A DNA stretch of 64,000 nucleotides from Phaeacidiphilus oryzae TH49 (GTDB taxonomy: Bacteria; Actinomycetota; Actinomycetes; Streptomycetales; Streptomycetaceae), in the NCBI RefSeq assembly GCF_000744815.1, contig NZ_JQMQ01000005.1:5041801-5105800 (forward strand), read 5' to 3'. The notes beneath the pieces were generated by a model that worked only from the letters and a program-made list of their open reading frames with translations, did no database searches and was not told where the DNA came from. Shown here piece by piece: positions 1 through 11,013 of this stretch (position 1 is the first letter of the stretch; every line of letters starts with the position of its first letter). The position numbers and the translations under genes were made by a program.

Positions 1-537
1 GAGCCCGCGCAGCAGCGCACCGGACTCGCCGGAGACGAACCGCTCGGGGAGGGCCACCACGCTGGTGCGGACCGGCAGTTGGTGCTCGGCGACGGCCGCG
101 GTCATCGAGGTCTCACCGATGCTTCCGGCGGCCAGGCCGATGACGATCTCCTCCCCGCCGAAGGTGGCCGCGGCCAGCGCGGCCCCGTCCAGTACCAGGT
201 GCGGGGCGCGGGTGAGGAGCATGCCGTCCTTGGCGCAGGCCGGCTCGCCCTCGGCGGCGTTGACCACCACGGCGATCCGCGCGGGGCGGGCGCCGCCGCC
301 GAGCCGCTCGGCGGCGTCCAGCACCGCCTTGGCCTTGCGGGCGAACGGGAATCCGGCGCCGCCGCGGCCGCGCAGGCCTATCCGGCCGAGGAGTTCGAGG
401 AGGGCGTCGGGGCCGTAGAGCGGCATCGGGCCGTGGGTGTGGAAGTGCGCCAGGGCGTCCAGGCGGGGCAGCCGGTCGAGCCCGGCGGTGAGCCGGGCCG
501 GGCCGAGCCGCAGGACGTCCGGGGCGGAGGTGGTCAC
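1..537 (-). CDS. NuoF-like NADH-dehydrogenase flavoprotein (SLBB family), C-terminus outside window
   Basis: Resembles the FMN/NADH-binding part of NuoF/HoxF/RnfC-type flavoproteins, which take electrons from NAD(P)H. The 179 visible residues contain the NuoF-type glycine motif GLRGRGGAGFPFARK and the following block NAAEGEPACAKDG with APHLVLDG, matching the NuoF stretch that contacts FMN and NADH. Iron-sulfur ligands would lie beyond the window edge and cannot be checked. The GTG start at 537 overlaps the stop of the upstream haem membrane protein by four bases (GTGA), implying translational coupling and one operon. I infer that it feeds electrons from NAD(P)H to the membrane haems of its partner. 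It is not part of a complex I operon here. Family assignment is firm; the physiological role is not known to me. Confidence 0.75.
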   Translation of the reverse strand, partial: MTTSAPDVLRLGPARLTAGLDRLPRLDALAHFHTHGPMPLYGPDALLELLGRIGLRGRGGAGFPFARKAKAVLDAAERLGGGARPARIAVVVNAAEGEPACAKDGMLLTRAPHLVLDGAALAAATFGGEEIVIGLAAGSIGETSMTAAVAEHQLPVRTSVVALPERFVSGESGALLRGL

Positions 538-1983
538 CAGCGGCCTCCCGGGCCGTACTCGGGGTTCTGGGGGTGCTGCCAGTACTCGGGGTGCTCCCGG
601 TAGTCCCAGCCGCCCTCCCCGCTCGGGGCGGCGGCCGGCACCTCGGCCTGGGCGGGGGCCTGGGGCTGCCCGTGGGGCTGCGCCTGCCCGTGGAACTGGG
701 GCTGGCCGTGGAACTGGGGCTGGGGCTGGGGCTGGTACGCCGGGGGGTTCCAGGGCGGGGTGCTGCCGGCGAAGGGGGTGCCGTCGGTGAGCCGCCGCCA
801 GGCGCCGGTGGACGGGCCCTCCTCGGCCGCCGCCGGGTAGCCGGTGTAGCTCTCCCAGCCGTCGGCGGCCGGGGGAGCGGCGGCCGGGGCGACGTCGTCC
901 GGCAGCTGGTAGGGGTACGGGTAGTCGGGCGCGGGGGGCTCGGGGGTGCGGCGGCTGCCGGCGCGGGCGCCGGTGGGTGCGCGGCCACCGGAGCGGCCAT
1001 GGGCGGCGCGGCCGCCGGGCCCGGGCCCAGACCTCCGCGCGGGGCGCGGAGGCCCGCAGCCGGTCGGTGAGTTCGGTCAGGTCCTGCGCGGACAGCTGGT
1101 GGGTCTCCTCCAACTCCGGCCGGGAGGCCGCGGCCTGGAGCCTCGGCGGGGTGGTCGGCATCTCGGGTACGGCGGCGGTCGTGGCGAGCGGCATGGCCGG
1201 TACGGCCGAGGTCGCCCGGGCCGCTGCCGCCGCCCGGCGGCCGCCCGCCGGGTGCTGGGCACGCCTGGCCCGCAGCCCGCGCCTGCCGAGCCGCCGCGAG
1301 CGGCGCTGCCCCGCCGCTCCCAGCACCCGGACCAGCAGGGCGAGCGCGACCAGTGCCGCGCAGGTGCCGTAGCTCCACAGCACCCACACCGCCGCCGGGC
1401 GGCCCGCCGACAGACCGTGCGCCAGCGCGATCGGCCAGCAGCCGTAGGCGGCGCAGTGCAGCGGCCGCCACAGCCACGGGCGGCCGCTGTCGGCGAACCG
1501 GCCGCGGACCATTCCGGTGATCGCGGTGAGCACCATCAGGTCGGCGGCGAGGGTGCCGAGGCCGACCGCGAGGGTCGCGCCGCCCGCGAAGGGCAGCAGC
1601 GGGACCAGCGGATCGGCCTCCTGCTCGACGATCTTCACGGCGATGTGGGCGATCAGGAACAGCAGTGCCCCGACCGACATCGCCCGGTGCACGGACTGCG
1701 CGGCGAGCCGGCCGCGCGGGGAGAGGAGGCGCCGGTCGGTGGCGGTGAGGCCGCAGACCACCGCCCCGGTGAGGGAGAGGAGGGTGAAGACGCCGGCGAA
1801 GTAGTCGAGGAAGCCCATGAAGCGGCCGGCGGTGTCGGCCACCGCGCTCTCCCCTTCTCCGGAGAAGGCGCGGATCGCCGTGGCGGCGATGGTGACCGTG
1901 AGGCAGACCGCTATCAGGAAGAGCGGGAGCCTCGGCAGGGGGGCGCGCTGGCGCCCCTTGTGGGACATACGACCGGAAGCCAT
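534..1983 (-). CDS. Ferric-reductase-like haem membrane protein with proline-rich cytosolic tail; apparent frameshift
   Basis: About five membrane segments fill the first 240 residues. Two His pairs spaced 13-14 residues apart (VHRAMSVG...LIAH and PLHCAAYG...LAH) fit the bis-haem arrangement of ferric-reductase-like transmembrane domains. The soluble tail is Pro/Ala/Gln rich and ends in WQHPQNPEYGPGGRW. The ATG at 1983 follows GAGGAG at good spacing. The N-terminal part reads in one frame down to about 1030; from about 955 to the stop at 534 the frame with consistent G/C third positions is a different one. The switch lies in G/C runs and fits either one extra base or two separately missing bases. 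The start frame itself stays open into the downstream gene but with unnatural codon use there. Likely an assembly error, possibly a real frameshift. Coupled by GTGA overlap to the NuoF-like gene. Confidence 0.7.
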
Positions 1984-2322
1984 TCGGTGTCTCCTCGATG
2001 CGGAGTGGGTCCCCTGAATGTGATTCCGGCGTGATGCTAGCGAGACCGGAGTGTGCGGCGGGGGTGACCGGAGAAACCCGGGAAAATCCGCCCGGTTGCG
2101 GAACAGATGTCGTACGGTGCCCGCGCCTGACCGTATCCGCCCCTCTTGCCCTGATCCGTCATAGCGGTCAATACACCTTCTGTGCTGGGTGGTTGACGCT
2201 CGGTCAGATAAACCGCGGCGGTGCCATCCGGTCCCGGACGCGCTCTTGTGCCGCTGGTTCCGCTGCTGATCTGATGACAGGTCCAACACAGAATCCGACC
2301 AAGGAAGTCGAGGAGGGGGCGC
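1984..2322. other. Divergent intergenic region, 339 bp
   Basis: No gene seen. On the minus strand TAGCAT at 2039-2034 matches the TANNNT -10 consensus and would give a leader of about 45 bases for the haem membrane protein. A TTGACG at 2193-2198 faces the peptidase gene but has no convincing -10 partner. The region is less GC-rich than its flanks, as expected for back-to-back promoters. Confidence 0.4.
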
Positions 2323-4308
2323 ATGCAGAACGGGGAATCCGGCCGGGCGAGATCCCGGAGGGGGATCTCGCCGCGCCGAGCCGCGGTCGCGATCGGCGCG
2401 ACGCTGCCGCTCTTCGCGGCGGCGCTGGCCGCCGCGGGGCCGGCTGAGGCGGCACAGGCGGACACCGCCCGCGCGACGCTCAGCGGGACCCATCCGAACT
2501 GGGCGAAGTCCTCCGCGGACCAGGGCGGGGTCTCGTCCTCCACGCAGCTGACCGCGCGGGTGTACCTCGCCGGCCGGGACCAGGCCGACCTGGCGGCGCT
2601 GGCCGAGCAGGTCTCCGACCCGTCGTCCGCCTCGTACCGCCACTACCTGACGGCGGCGCAGGTCAAGCAGCGCTTCGAGCCGTCCGCCGGGCAGATAGCC
2701 GCGGTCCGGTCCTGGCTGACCAAGGCGGGCTTCACGGTCACCGGCGCGAACAGCCACTACCTGACCGTGCGGGGCAGCGCGGCCGCGGCGCAGACCGCGT
2801 TCGCCACCCCGCTGCACAACTACCGCACCTCCGGCGGGGCGACCTACCGGGCGCCGGCCCGTACGGCCTCCGTCCCCGCCTCGATCGCGGGCGACGTGCT
2901 GAGCGTGACCGGGCTGAACGACAAGCCGACCAAGGCCACCCACCAGGACAAGCTGCCCGGCCCGGCGGCGGCCTTCGTCAACGCCGGCCCGTTCTCCTCC
3001 TACTACGGGCAGAACCCGGCGACCAGCGAGCCGAAGGCCTTCGGCCAGACGCAGTCCTGGACGGTCAAGGGCTACACCGGCAGCCAGCTGCGCTCGGCCT
3101 ACGGGGTCACCGGAAGCGGTCTCACCGGCCAGGGCGTGAAGGTGGCGGTGATCGACGCCTACGACTCGCCGACCATCGACAAGGACGTCCGCACCTACGC
3201 CTCCCGCAACGGCGACCAGGCCTGGGGCGGCGGCCAGCTGACCCACGTCGACGCCGCCAAGTGGACCCACACCGGCACCGACTCGAACGGCTGCGGCGCC
3301 TCCGGCTGGTACGGGGAGCAGACCCTGGACCTGGAGGCCGTCCACGCCATCGCCCCGAAGGCCGGGGTGACCTACGTCGGCGCCGCCTCCTGCTACGACG
3401 CGGACCTGGTGGACGCGCTGAACACGGTGGTGGACAACCACCTGGCGGACATCGTCTCCAACTCCTGGGGCGAGCCCGAGGCCGCCAGCGACCCGTCGCT
3501 GGACGCGGTGTACAACCAGACCTTCATGAAGGGCGCCCTGGAGGGCATCGGCTTCTACTTCTCCAGCGGCGACAACGGCGACGAGGTGGCCAACACCGGC
3601 ACCAAGCAGTCCGACATGCCGGCCTCGCTGTCCTGGGTGACCGCCGTCGGCGGCACCTCGCTCGCCGCGGGCAAGGGCGGCAGGTACGAGTTCGAGACCG
3701 GCTGGGGCACCGGAATGGCGCCGCTCTCCGCGGACGGGAAGAGCTGGCAGCTGCCCGGCGCCTTCCACGGCGGAGCCGGCGGCGGCACCAGCGCCCGTAC
3801 CGCGGAGCCCTTCTACCAGAGGGGCGTCGTGCCGTCCTCGCTCTCCGGGGCGAACGGCGGCAGCAACCGGGTGGTGCCGGACATCGCCGCGGTCGCCGAC
3901 CCCAACACCGGCTTCCTGGAGGGGATCACCCAGACCTACCCGGACGGCTCGGTGAAGTACGGCGAGTACCGGATCGGCGGCACCAGCCTCGCCTGCCCGC
4001 TGATCGCCGGCATCCAGGCGCTGGCCCAGCAGGCCGCCGGGCACCCGCTCGGCTTCGCCGACCCGGCCATCTACGCCCGATACGGCAGCAGGACGTACCA
4101 CGACGTCACCGACCACCCGCTGGGCTCGCAGGGCCTGGCCGTGGTGCGGAACGACTACAACAACACGGTGGACGCCAGCCAGGGGATCACCACCACGCTG
4201 CGCACTCTCGGCCATGACGCGTCGCTCTCCGCCACCGGCGGCTACGACGACGTCACCGGGGTCGGCTCGCCGACCGCGGCCTACCTCTGGTCGTACGCCC
4301 GGCACTGA
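2323..4308 (+). CDS. Secreted S53 family peptidase (sedolisin/kumamolisin type)
   Basis: Serine-carboxyl endopeptidase acting outside the cell; the family is known for acidic pH optima. 661 residues. The N-terminus has basic residues, a hydrophobic stretch at about 20-40 and a likely cleavage near AEA-AQA. A pro-kumamolisin activation domain spans about 60-195. The catalytic domain holds the Glu332/Asp336 pair (GEQTLDLEAV), an oxyanion Asp376 just before SNSWG, and the nucleophile Ser555 in GGTSLACP. The calcium site is YDDVTGVGSP at 641-650. All key residues are present, so it should be active after propeptide removal. The ATG is preceded by GAGGAGGGG. It is a stand-alone gene divergent from the redox pair. 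Confidence 0.93.
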   Translation: MQNGESGRARSRRGISPRRAAVAIGATLPLFAAALAAAGPAEAAQADTARATLSGTHPNWAKSSADQGGVSSSTQLTARVYLAGRDQADLAALAEQVSDPSSASYRHYLTAAQVKQRFEPSAGQIAAVRSWLTKAGFTVTGANSHYLTVRGSAAAAQTAFATPLHNYRTSGGATYRAPARTASVPASIAGDVLSVTGLNDKPTKATHQDKLPGPAAAFVNAGPFSSYYGQNPATSEPKAFGQTQSWTVKGYTGSQLRSAYGVTGSGLTGQGVKVAVIDAYDSPTIDKDVRTYASRNGDQAWGGGQLTHVDAAKWTHTGTDSNGCGASGWYGEQTLDLEAVHAIAPKAGVTYVGAASCYDADLVDALNTVVDNHLADIVSNSWGEPEAASDPSLDAVYNQTFMKGALEGIGFYFSSGDNGDEVANTGTKQSDMPASLSWVTAVGGTSLAAGKGGRYEFETGWGTGMAPLSADGKSWQLPGAFHGGAGGGTSARTAEPFYQRGVVPSSLSGANGGSNRVVPDIAAVADPNTGFLEGITQTYPDGSVKYGEYRIGGTSLACPLIAGIQALAQQAAGHPLGFADPAIYARYGSRTYHDVTDHPLGSQGLAVVRNDYNNTVDASQGITTTLRTLGHDASLSATGGYDDVTGVGSPTAAYLWSYARH

Positions 4309-4317
4309 CCCGGGATC

Positions 4318-4334
4318 CGGCCGCTGATCGGCCG
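4318..4334 (+). terminator. Weak hairpin after the S53 peptidase gene
   Basis: CGGCCG repeated in inverted orientation around a five-base loop, starting ten bases after the stop codon. There is no U-tract, as is usual in these genomes. Weak support only. Confidence 0.3.
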
Positions 4335-4421
4335 AACTCCGGGCACCGCCACGCGGGCTGACGGGCCGTCACTTCGACGGCCGGTCGGCCCGCGTCGGCG
4401 TTTCCGGGCCGACGCTTCGGA

Positions 4422-4427
4422 TACCTT
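4422..4427 (+). promoter_or_regulatory. -10 box of a probable leaderless promoter
   Basis: TACCTT ends six bases before the ATG at 4434, and no Shine-Dalgarno sequence is present. This is the geometry of leaderless actinobacterial transcripts. Confidence 0.5.
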
Positions 4428-4433
4428 GCTGTC

Positions 4434-5780
4434 ATGGCCGATCTCACGTACCGGCGGAACCGGGAGCTGATCCGTCTGCTGAGCCAGCTGCGGTGGTCTC
4501 CCGAGCGTCTGGCGAAGGAGGTCAACGAGGCGGTCGGCTCGCAGCAGGCGATCAACTCGACCACCCCGTACCACTGGCGCGACCGCGGCCGGGTGCCGCG
4601 CGAGCCGTACGGCCGGGTGGTGTGCGAGGTGCTCTCCCGGGCCACCGGCACCCCGGTCGCCTACGAGCAGCTGTGGCAGCGCCGGGACGGTGTCGGCCCG
4701 CGCTCGCTGGACATCCCGCTGGTGGAGGCGGCCTGGACGCCGGAGGCCGCGCTGGCCGCGCTCTCGCTGGCCGCCGAGCGGGTGGTCAGCCTCCACAAGC
4801 CGGGCGACGTCCTCTCCACCGCGGCCCTCCACACCGCGGGCCGGCGCTGGGCCGATCCGTCCGTCCGGCCGCCGGCGGGGGAGGGCCGGCTGCGGATCGG
4901 CGAACCGCAGCTGGCGGACCTCCGGCTGACCGTGCGCAGCAAGGCCCGGGTGGACGCGGCCTACGGCGGCGGCCTGGTCCGCGATCCGCTGCGGGAGGAG
5001 GCCAGGTTCGCCCTGCAGCTGCTGCAGTACGGCCGCTACGACCCGGAGACGGGGGCCAGGCTGTACGCCGCGGCGGCCGATCTGGCCCGGCTGGCCGGCT
5101 GGGCCTCCTTCGACTGCGGGGAGCACGCGGCGGCGCAGCGCTTCCTGCTGGCCGGGCTGCGGCTGGCGCATGTCTCGGGGGACCGGGCGCTGGGCGCCCG
5201 GATACTCGGCTGCCTCGGCGTGCAGGCGACCTACATCGCGGACGCCGGGGACGCGGTGGCCCTGCTGGCCTCCGCGATCGAGGGCGGCGGGGAGGAGCTG
5301 CCGCCGGCCGAGCGGGCGCTGCTGTACGGCCGGCTGGCCAGGGCGCGGGCCGGACTCGGCGACGCCGAGGCCGCCCGGACGGCGGCCGACCAGGGCTTCG
5401 CGGCCCTCGCCGGCGCCGGCCCCGGGTCGGGCGCCGAGGAGGACGCGGCGGAACTCCACGGGCTGGTCGGGGAGACGCTCCTGCTGATCTCCGACCCGGA
5501 GGCGGCCGCCGGCCATCTGGACCGCGCGGTGGCGGAGCTCGGGCCGGCCCGGGCCCGCTCCCGCGCCCTGCTGCTGGTGCGGCTGGCGGAGGCCCGGCTG
5601 CGGCTGGGGCGCGCGGAGGAGGCGGGCCGCGCCGCCGAGCAGGCGCGCGCCCTGGACGTGGGGATGCGCTCCCCCCGGGTGACCGCGGCCCTCGCCGAGT
5701 ACCGCCGCCGGGTGGCGCGCACCCCGGGGGCCGACCGCCCGGCGCCTTCGGTCCCGGCCGCCCGCCGGACGACCCGGTGA
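4434..5780 (+). CDS. Helical-repeat (TPR-like) regulatory protein with N-terminal DNA-binding-like region
   Basis: 448 residues. The first 80 residues (RRNRELIRLLSQLRWSPERL, then HWRDRGRVPREPYGR) look like the degenerate helix-turn-helix head of Streptomyces XRE/TPR regulators. Residues from about 100 onward are Ala/Leu/Glu-rich helical pairs of the TPR type, with no catalytic motif. No signal peptide or membrane segment. Family members are transcriptional or signalling proteins; the target here is unknown. The gene is immediately upstream of leuS, but leuS has its own promoter and attenuator beginning ten bases after this stop codon, so the two are probably transcribed separately. Confidence 0.6.
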   Translation: MADLTYRRNRELIRLLSQLRWSPERLAKEVNEAVGSQQAINSTTPYHWRDRGRVPREPYGRVVCEVLSRATGTPVAYEQLWQRRDGVGPRSLDIPLVEAAWTPEAALAALSLAAERVVSLHKPGDVLSTAALHTAGRRWADPSVRPPAGEGRLRIGEPQLADLRLTVRSKARVDAAYGGGLVRDPLREEARFALQLLQYGRYDPETGARLYAAAADLARLAGWASFDCGEHAAAQRFLLAGLRLAHVSGDRALGARILGCLGVQATYIADAGDAVALLASAIEGGGEELPPAERALLYGRLARARAGLGDAEAARTAADQGFAALAGAGPGSGAEEDAAELHGLVGETLLLISDPEAAAGHLDRAVAELGPARARSRALLLVRLAEARLRLGRAEEAGRAAEQARALDVGMRSPRVTAALAEYRRRVARTPGADRPAPSVPAARRTTR

Positions 5781-5790
5781 GCCCTTGCGG

Positions 5791-5796
5791 TACGCT
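5791..5796 (+). promoter_or_regulatory. -10 box of the leuS leader transcript
   Basis: TACGCT lies six bases upstream of the ATG of the leucine leader peptide, so the leader peptide is probably translated from a leaderless or nearly leaderless end. No convincing -35 was found. Confidence 0.45.
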
Positions 5797-5802
5797 GAGC
5801 CC

Positions 5803-5841
5803 ATGCGAAATGTGCGCCTGCTCCTTAGCCGGCCGCGCTGA
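5803..5841 (+). CDS. leuS leader peptide (12 residues, three consecutive Leu codons)
   Basis: The small frame encodes MRNVRLLLSRPR, with the Leu codons CTG-CTC-CTT in a row, followed directly by the terminator structure upstream of leuS. Ribosome stalling at uncharged tRNA-Leu would be the sensing step, as in classical amino-acid attenuation. It shares the run of Leu codons followed by AGC with the leuA leader at 62136-62183. Too short for gene finders. Support comes from codon content, position and the downstream hairpins. Confidence 0.65.
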   Translation: MRNVRLLLSRPR

Positions 5842-5904
5842 CAGAACTCCGACTGACGGAGATTCAGCGCGGCAACCCCTCATGGTGAGGGGTTTTTTGT
5901 TTTT
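5832..5904 (+). promoter_or_regulatory. Transcription attenuator of leuS: pause hairpin plus intrinsic terminator
   Basis: Hairpin 1 pairs GCCGCGCTGA (5832-5841) with TCAGCGCGGC (5864-5873), ten perfect pairs, and its 5' arm contains the leader stop codon; a CTCCG/CGGAG stem sits inside. Directly adjacent, AACCCCTCA (5874-5882) pairs with TGAGGGGTT (5886-5894) around a three-base loop and is followed by TTTTGTTTTT, a textbook intrinsic terminator and unusual in so GC-rich a genome. A ribosome stalled on the Leu codons would cover the 5' arm of hairpin 1. I did not find an obvious antiterminator pairing, so the switching step is unresolved. Confidence 0.75.
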
Positions 5905-5956
5905 CGGCAGTTTCCGCGGCAGACCGCATGGCTGACCCCCTGGAGTCCTGAGGACG

Positions 5957-8848
<2,892 letters not shown>

Positions 8849-8868
8849 GGCCGGCGGCAGGGGACCCT

Positions 8869-8908
8869 CAGGGCCCCCGTGGTGATCACGGTCACCGCGG
8901 GGGCCCTG
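8869..8908 (+). terminator. leuS terminator hairpin
   Basis: CAGGGCCCCCG (8869-8879) pairs perfectly with CGGGGGCCCTG (8898-8908), 20 bases after the leuS stop. No U-tract, typical of Streptomyces terminators. Confidence 0.6.
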
Positions 8909-9055
8909 GCCGTGCCCGGCGCGGGTCAGGGTCGTCCCTGACGCGGCCCCGGTCGCGCGGTCCGACCTCAGGGCGATGCCCGGGGACCCGGCCGGAGCTA
9001 CCGTGGGGATGGGGCCGCCGGGATCGGCGGCCGCACGTCATGGAGGAGGCCGGGG

Positions 9056-9856
9056 ATGAGTGGCGGCGAGATCGCGGGTCTGGTGCTGCTGCTGATCGTG
9101 ATCGCGGTGGTGGCCGCCGTCGCCGTCGCGGTGGTCAAGGTCAAGCAGGCCGTGCAGCGCCAGGTCGAGCAGCACGGCGCCAACGCCCGGCGGGCGGTCG
9201 AGGAGGCGGCGCTGAAGGCGCGCTCCTTCACCCGCCCGGGGCCCAGGGGCCAGGCCGCGTCCCTCCGCTCGGAGCTGCGGGCCTCGCTCTTCGCGGCCCG
9301 CCGGGTGCTGGAGTCGGCCGCCCCCGGCGATCCCCAACTCGCCGACTCGGTGAAGCTGTTGGACCGCCTGGAGGAGCACGCCCGGGTGGTCGACGACGAT
9401 CTGCGGGACGTCGAGCGGCGTCCCGGCGCGGAGTCCGCGGACCGGATCCCGGCGCTGCGCGAGCGGGTGCGGCGGATCGTCGGCTCCGCGACCGCGCTGC
9501 GTACCGCCGCGCAGGACCGGCGCAGCCGGTGGGCCGACGAGGAGCTCGGCCGCCTGGACGAGGAGATCGCCGCGGAGGCCGGGGCGCTGCGGCACTGGAT
9601 CCCGGTCGATGACCGGCAGCAGCGGCCGCGGGACGAGGCGGCCACCCACTCCGGAGGCCCCGGCGCCGGGCGCGACGGCCGCGCAGGCGACGGCCGCGCA
9701 GGCGACGACGGCGTCCCCGACGGTGGTGGCGAGCGGCGGCAGGCACTCGGCGGCGCGCCGGCCGGCTGGCTGAGCGCCGCGGAGGAGCTGGGGCTCGGCC
9801 GGTTCGTCAGGCGGCGCGGCGACCGCCCGCAGACCCCTGGACAGCAGCAGACCTGA
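9056..9856 (+). CDS. Membrane-anchored coiled-coil protein of unknown function
   Basis: 266 residues. A single membrane segment near the N-terminus (residues about 6-28, LVLLLIVIAVVAAVAVAVV) is followed by a long charged helical region, about 30-180, likely coiled coil. A disordered Gly/Asp/Arg-rich linker includes a 15-base tandem repeat near 9670-9702, and a short helical end follows. No enzyme motif. The ATG at 9056 follows GGAGGAGG. It sits alone between leuS and degV and appears to be a conserved hypothetical of this neighbourhood in Streptomyces. I do not recognise a function; a scaffold or envelope role would be a guess. Confidence 0.7.
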   Translation: MSGGEIAGLVLLLIVIAVVAAVAVAVVKVKQAVQRQVEQHGANARRAVEEAALKARSFTRPGPRGQAASLRSELRASLFAARRVLESAAPGDPQLADSVKLLDRLEEHARVVDDDLRDVERRPGAESADRIPALRERVRRIVGSATALRTAAQDRRSRWADEELGRLDEEIAAEAGALRHWIPVDDRQQRPRDEAATHSGGPGAGRDGRAGDGRAGDDGVPDGGGERRQALGGAPAGWLSAAEELGLGRFVRRRGDRPQTPGQQQT

Positions 9857-9923
9857 GCCCGGCCCCCGCGCCGGCCGGCCGTCCCTCGGGCGCACGTTCT
9901 GACCTGAAGCAGGCGCGGAGAAG

Positions 9924-9938
9924 CTGACGAAGCGTCAG
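9924..9938. promoter_or_regulatory. Perfect inverted repeat upstream of degV
   Basis: CTGACG-AAG-CGTCAG lies about 120 bases upstream of the degV start. It could be an operator or the end of the preceding transcript; the sequence alone does not decide. Confidence 0.3.
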
Positions 9939-10045
9939 TCGTGTCGCGCGCGCATCCCGGCCACCTCCACGCTCCCCCTTCCCACCTGCAACTTCCTTAC
10001 CTGACTCGCCCGGGGCTGGCCTGTCCGGTGCACGCCGGGTGCGGG

Positions 10046-10051
10046 TAGTCT
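10046..10051 (+). promoter_or_regulatory. -10 box of leaderless degV promoter
   Basis: TAGTCT is followed by seven bases and then the ATG at 10059; no Shine-Dalgarno sequence is present. Confidence 0.55.
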
Positions 10052-10058
10052 CGCGAAC

Positions 10059-10916
10059 ATGCCCGTCCCCGCTCCGCCCGTCGCCGTCGTCACCGACTCC
10101 ACGGCCTACCTCCCCCAGGAGGCCCGGGACCGCCATCGCATCCGGGTGGTCCCGCTCAGCGTGGTGATCGGCGAGGACGTCCGCGTCGAGGGCAGTCCCG
10201 GCGCCGAGCCGGCCCGGATCGCCGAGGCGCTGCAGCACAGGACCGCGGTGACCACCTCCCGCCCGGGCCCGGAGGCCTTCGCCGCGGCCTACCGCGAGGC
10301 GGCCGAGGAGGGCGCCGCCGAGATCCTCTCCCTCCACCTCTCCGCCGAGCTCTCCGGCACCTTCGAGGCGGCCAGGCTGGCCGCCGCCCACGCGCCGGTG
10401 CCGGTGCGGGTGCTGGACACCCGGATGGTCGCGATGGCGCTCGGCTACCCCGTGCTGGCTGCGGCGGAGACCATCGAGGCGGGCGGCTCGGTGGACGAGG
10501 CGGCCGCCGCCGCGGCCAAGCGGGCGGCGGCCACGGCCGGCTTCTTCTACGTGGACACCCTGGAGTACCTGCGCCGGGGCGGGCGGATCGGCGCGGCCCG
10601 GGCCATGCTCGGCTCGGCGCTCGCGGTGAAGCCGCTGCTGCACCTCGCGGACGGCAGCATCCAGCCGCTGGAGAAGGTGCGGACGGCCGGCCGGGCGATC
10701 GCCCGGCTGGAGGAGATCGCGGTCGAGCGCGCCGGACAGGACGAGGTGGACGTCGCCATCCACCATCTGACCGCCGGGGAGCGGGCCGAGCAGCTGGCGG
10801 AGCGGCTGCGCGGGCGGATCCCCAAACTGGCCGAGCTCCAGGTCTCCGAGGTCGGCGGGGTGATCGGCGCCCACGCCGGGCCCGGGTTGCTGGCCGTGGT
10901 GGTCGCCCCCCGTTAA
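10059..10916 (+). CDS. DegV family fatty-acid-binding protein
   Basis: 285 residues with the DegV hallmarks: N-terminal VAVVTDSTAYLP, the TSRPGPEAF block, a SLHLSAELSGTFEAA motif that holds the fatty-acid carboxylate, the VLDTRMVAMALG segment and a C-terminal VIGAHAGPGLLAV. The family binds fatty acids and in Firmicutes presents them to the FakA kinase; no fakA is adjacent here, so the partner is unknown. Cytosolic. The start is supported by a -10 box exactly seven bases upstream, implying a leaderless message. Confidence 0.92.
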   Translation: MPVPAPPVAVVTDSTAYLPQEARDRHRIRVVPLSVVIGEDVRVEGSPGAEPARIAEALQHRTAVTTSRPGPEAFAAAYREAAEEGAAEILSLHLSAELSGTFEAARLAAAHAPVPVRVLDTRMVAMALGYPVLAAAETIEAGGSVDEAAAAAAKRAAATAGFFYVDTLEYLRRGGRIGAARAMLGSALAVKPLLHLADGSIQPLEKVRTAGRAIARLEEIAVERAGQDEVDVAIHHLTAGERAEQLAERLRGRIPKLAELQVSEVGGVIGAHAGPGLLAVVVAPR

Positions 10917-11000
10917 GCCTTTCGAGTGACGGGATTACCCACACCCTGAGGGCCGCCCACAGGGCCCGAGACTTGTCGCCCGCAGCGTCCCGGGGCGGCC

Positions 11001-11006
11001 TAGCTT
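11001..11006 (+). promoter_or_regulatory. -10 box of leaderless comEA promoter
   Basis: TAGCTT plus seven bases precede the ATG at 11014. No ribosome binding site is visible. Confidence 0.5.
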
Positions 11007-11013
11007 CCTCAGC

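Noticed and set aside
1-1983. A single fused protein joining the haem membrane protein and the NuoF-like protein in one open frame
   Set aside because: The frame is open throughout, but between about 955 and 537 its codon use is unnatural, while another frame gives a normal tail and a stop with a GTGA overlap.
2193-2198. TTGACG as the -35 of an S53 peptidase promoter
   Set aside because: No TANNNT lies at 16-19 bases spacing, so it was kept only as a remark on the intergenic region.
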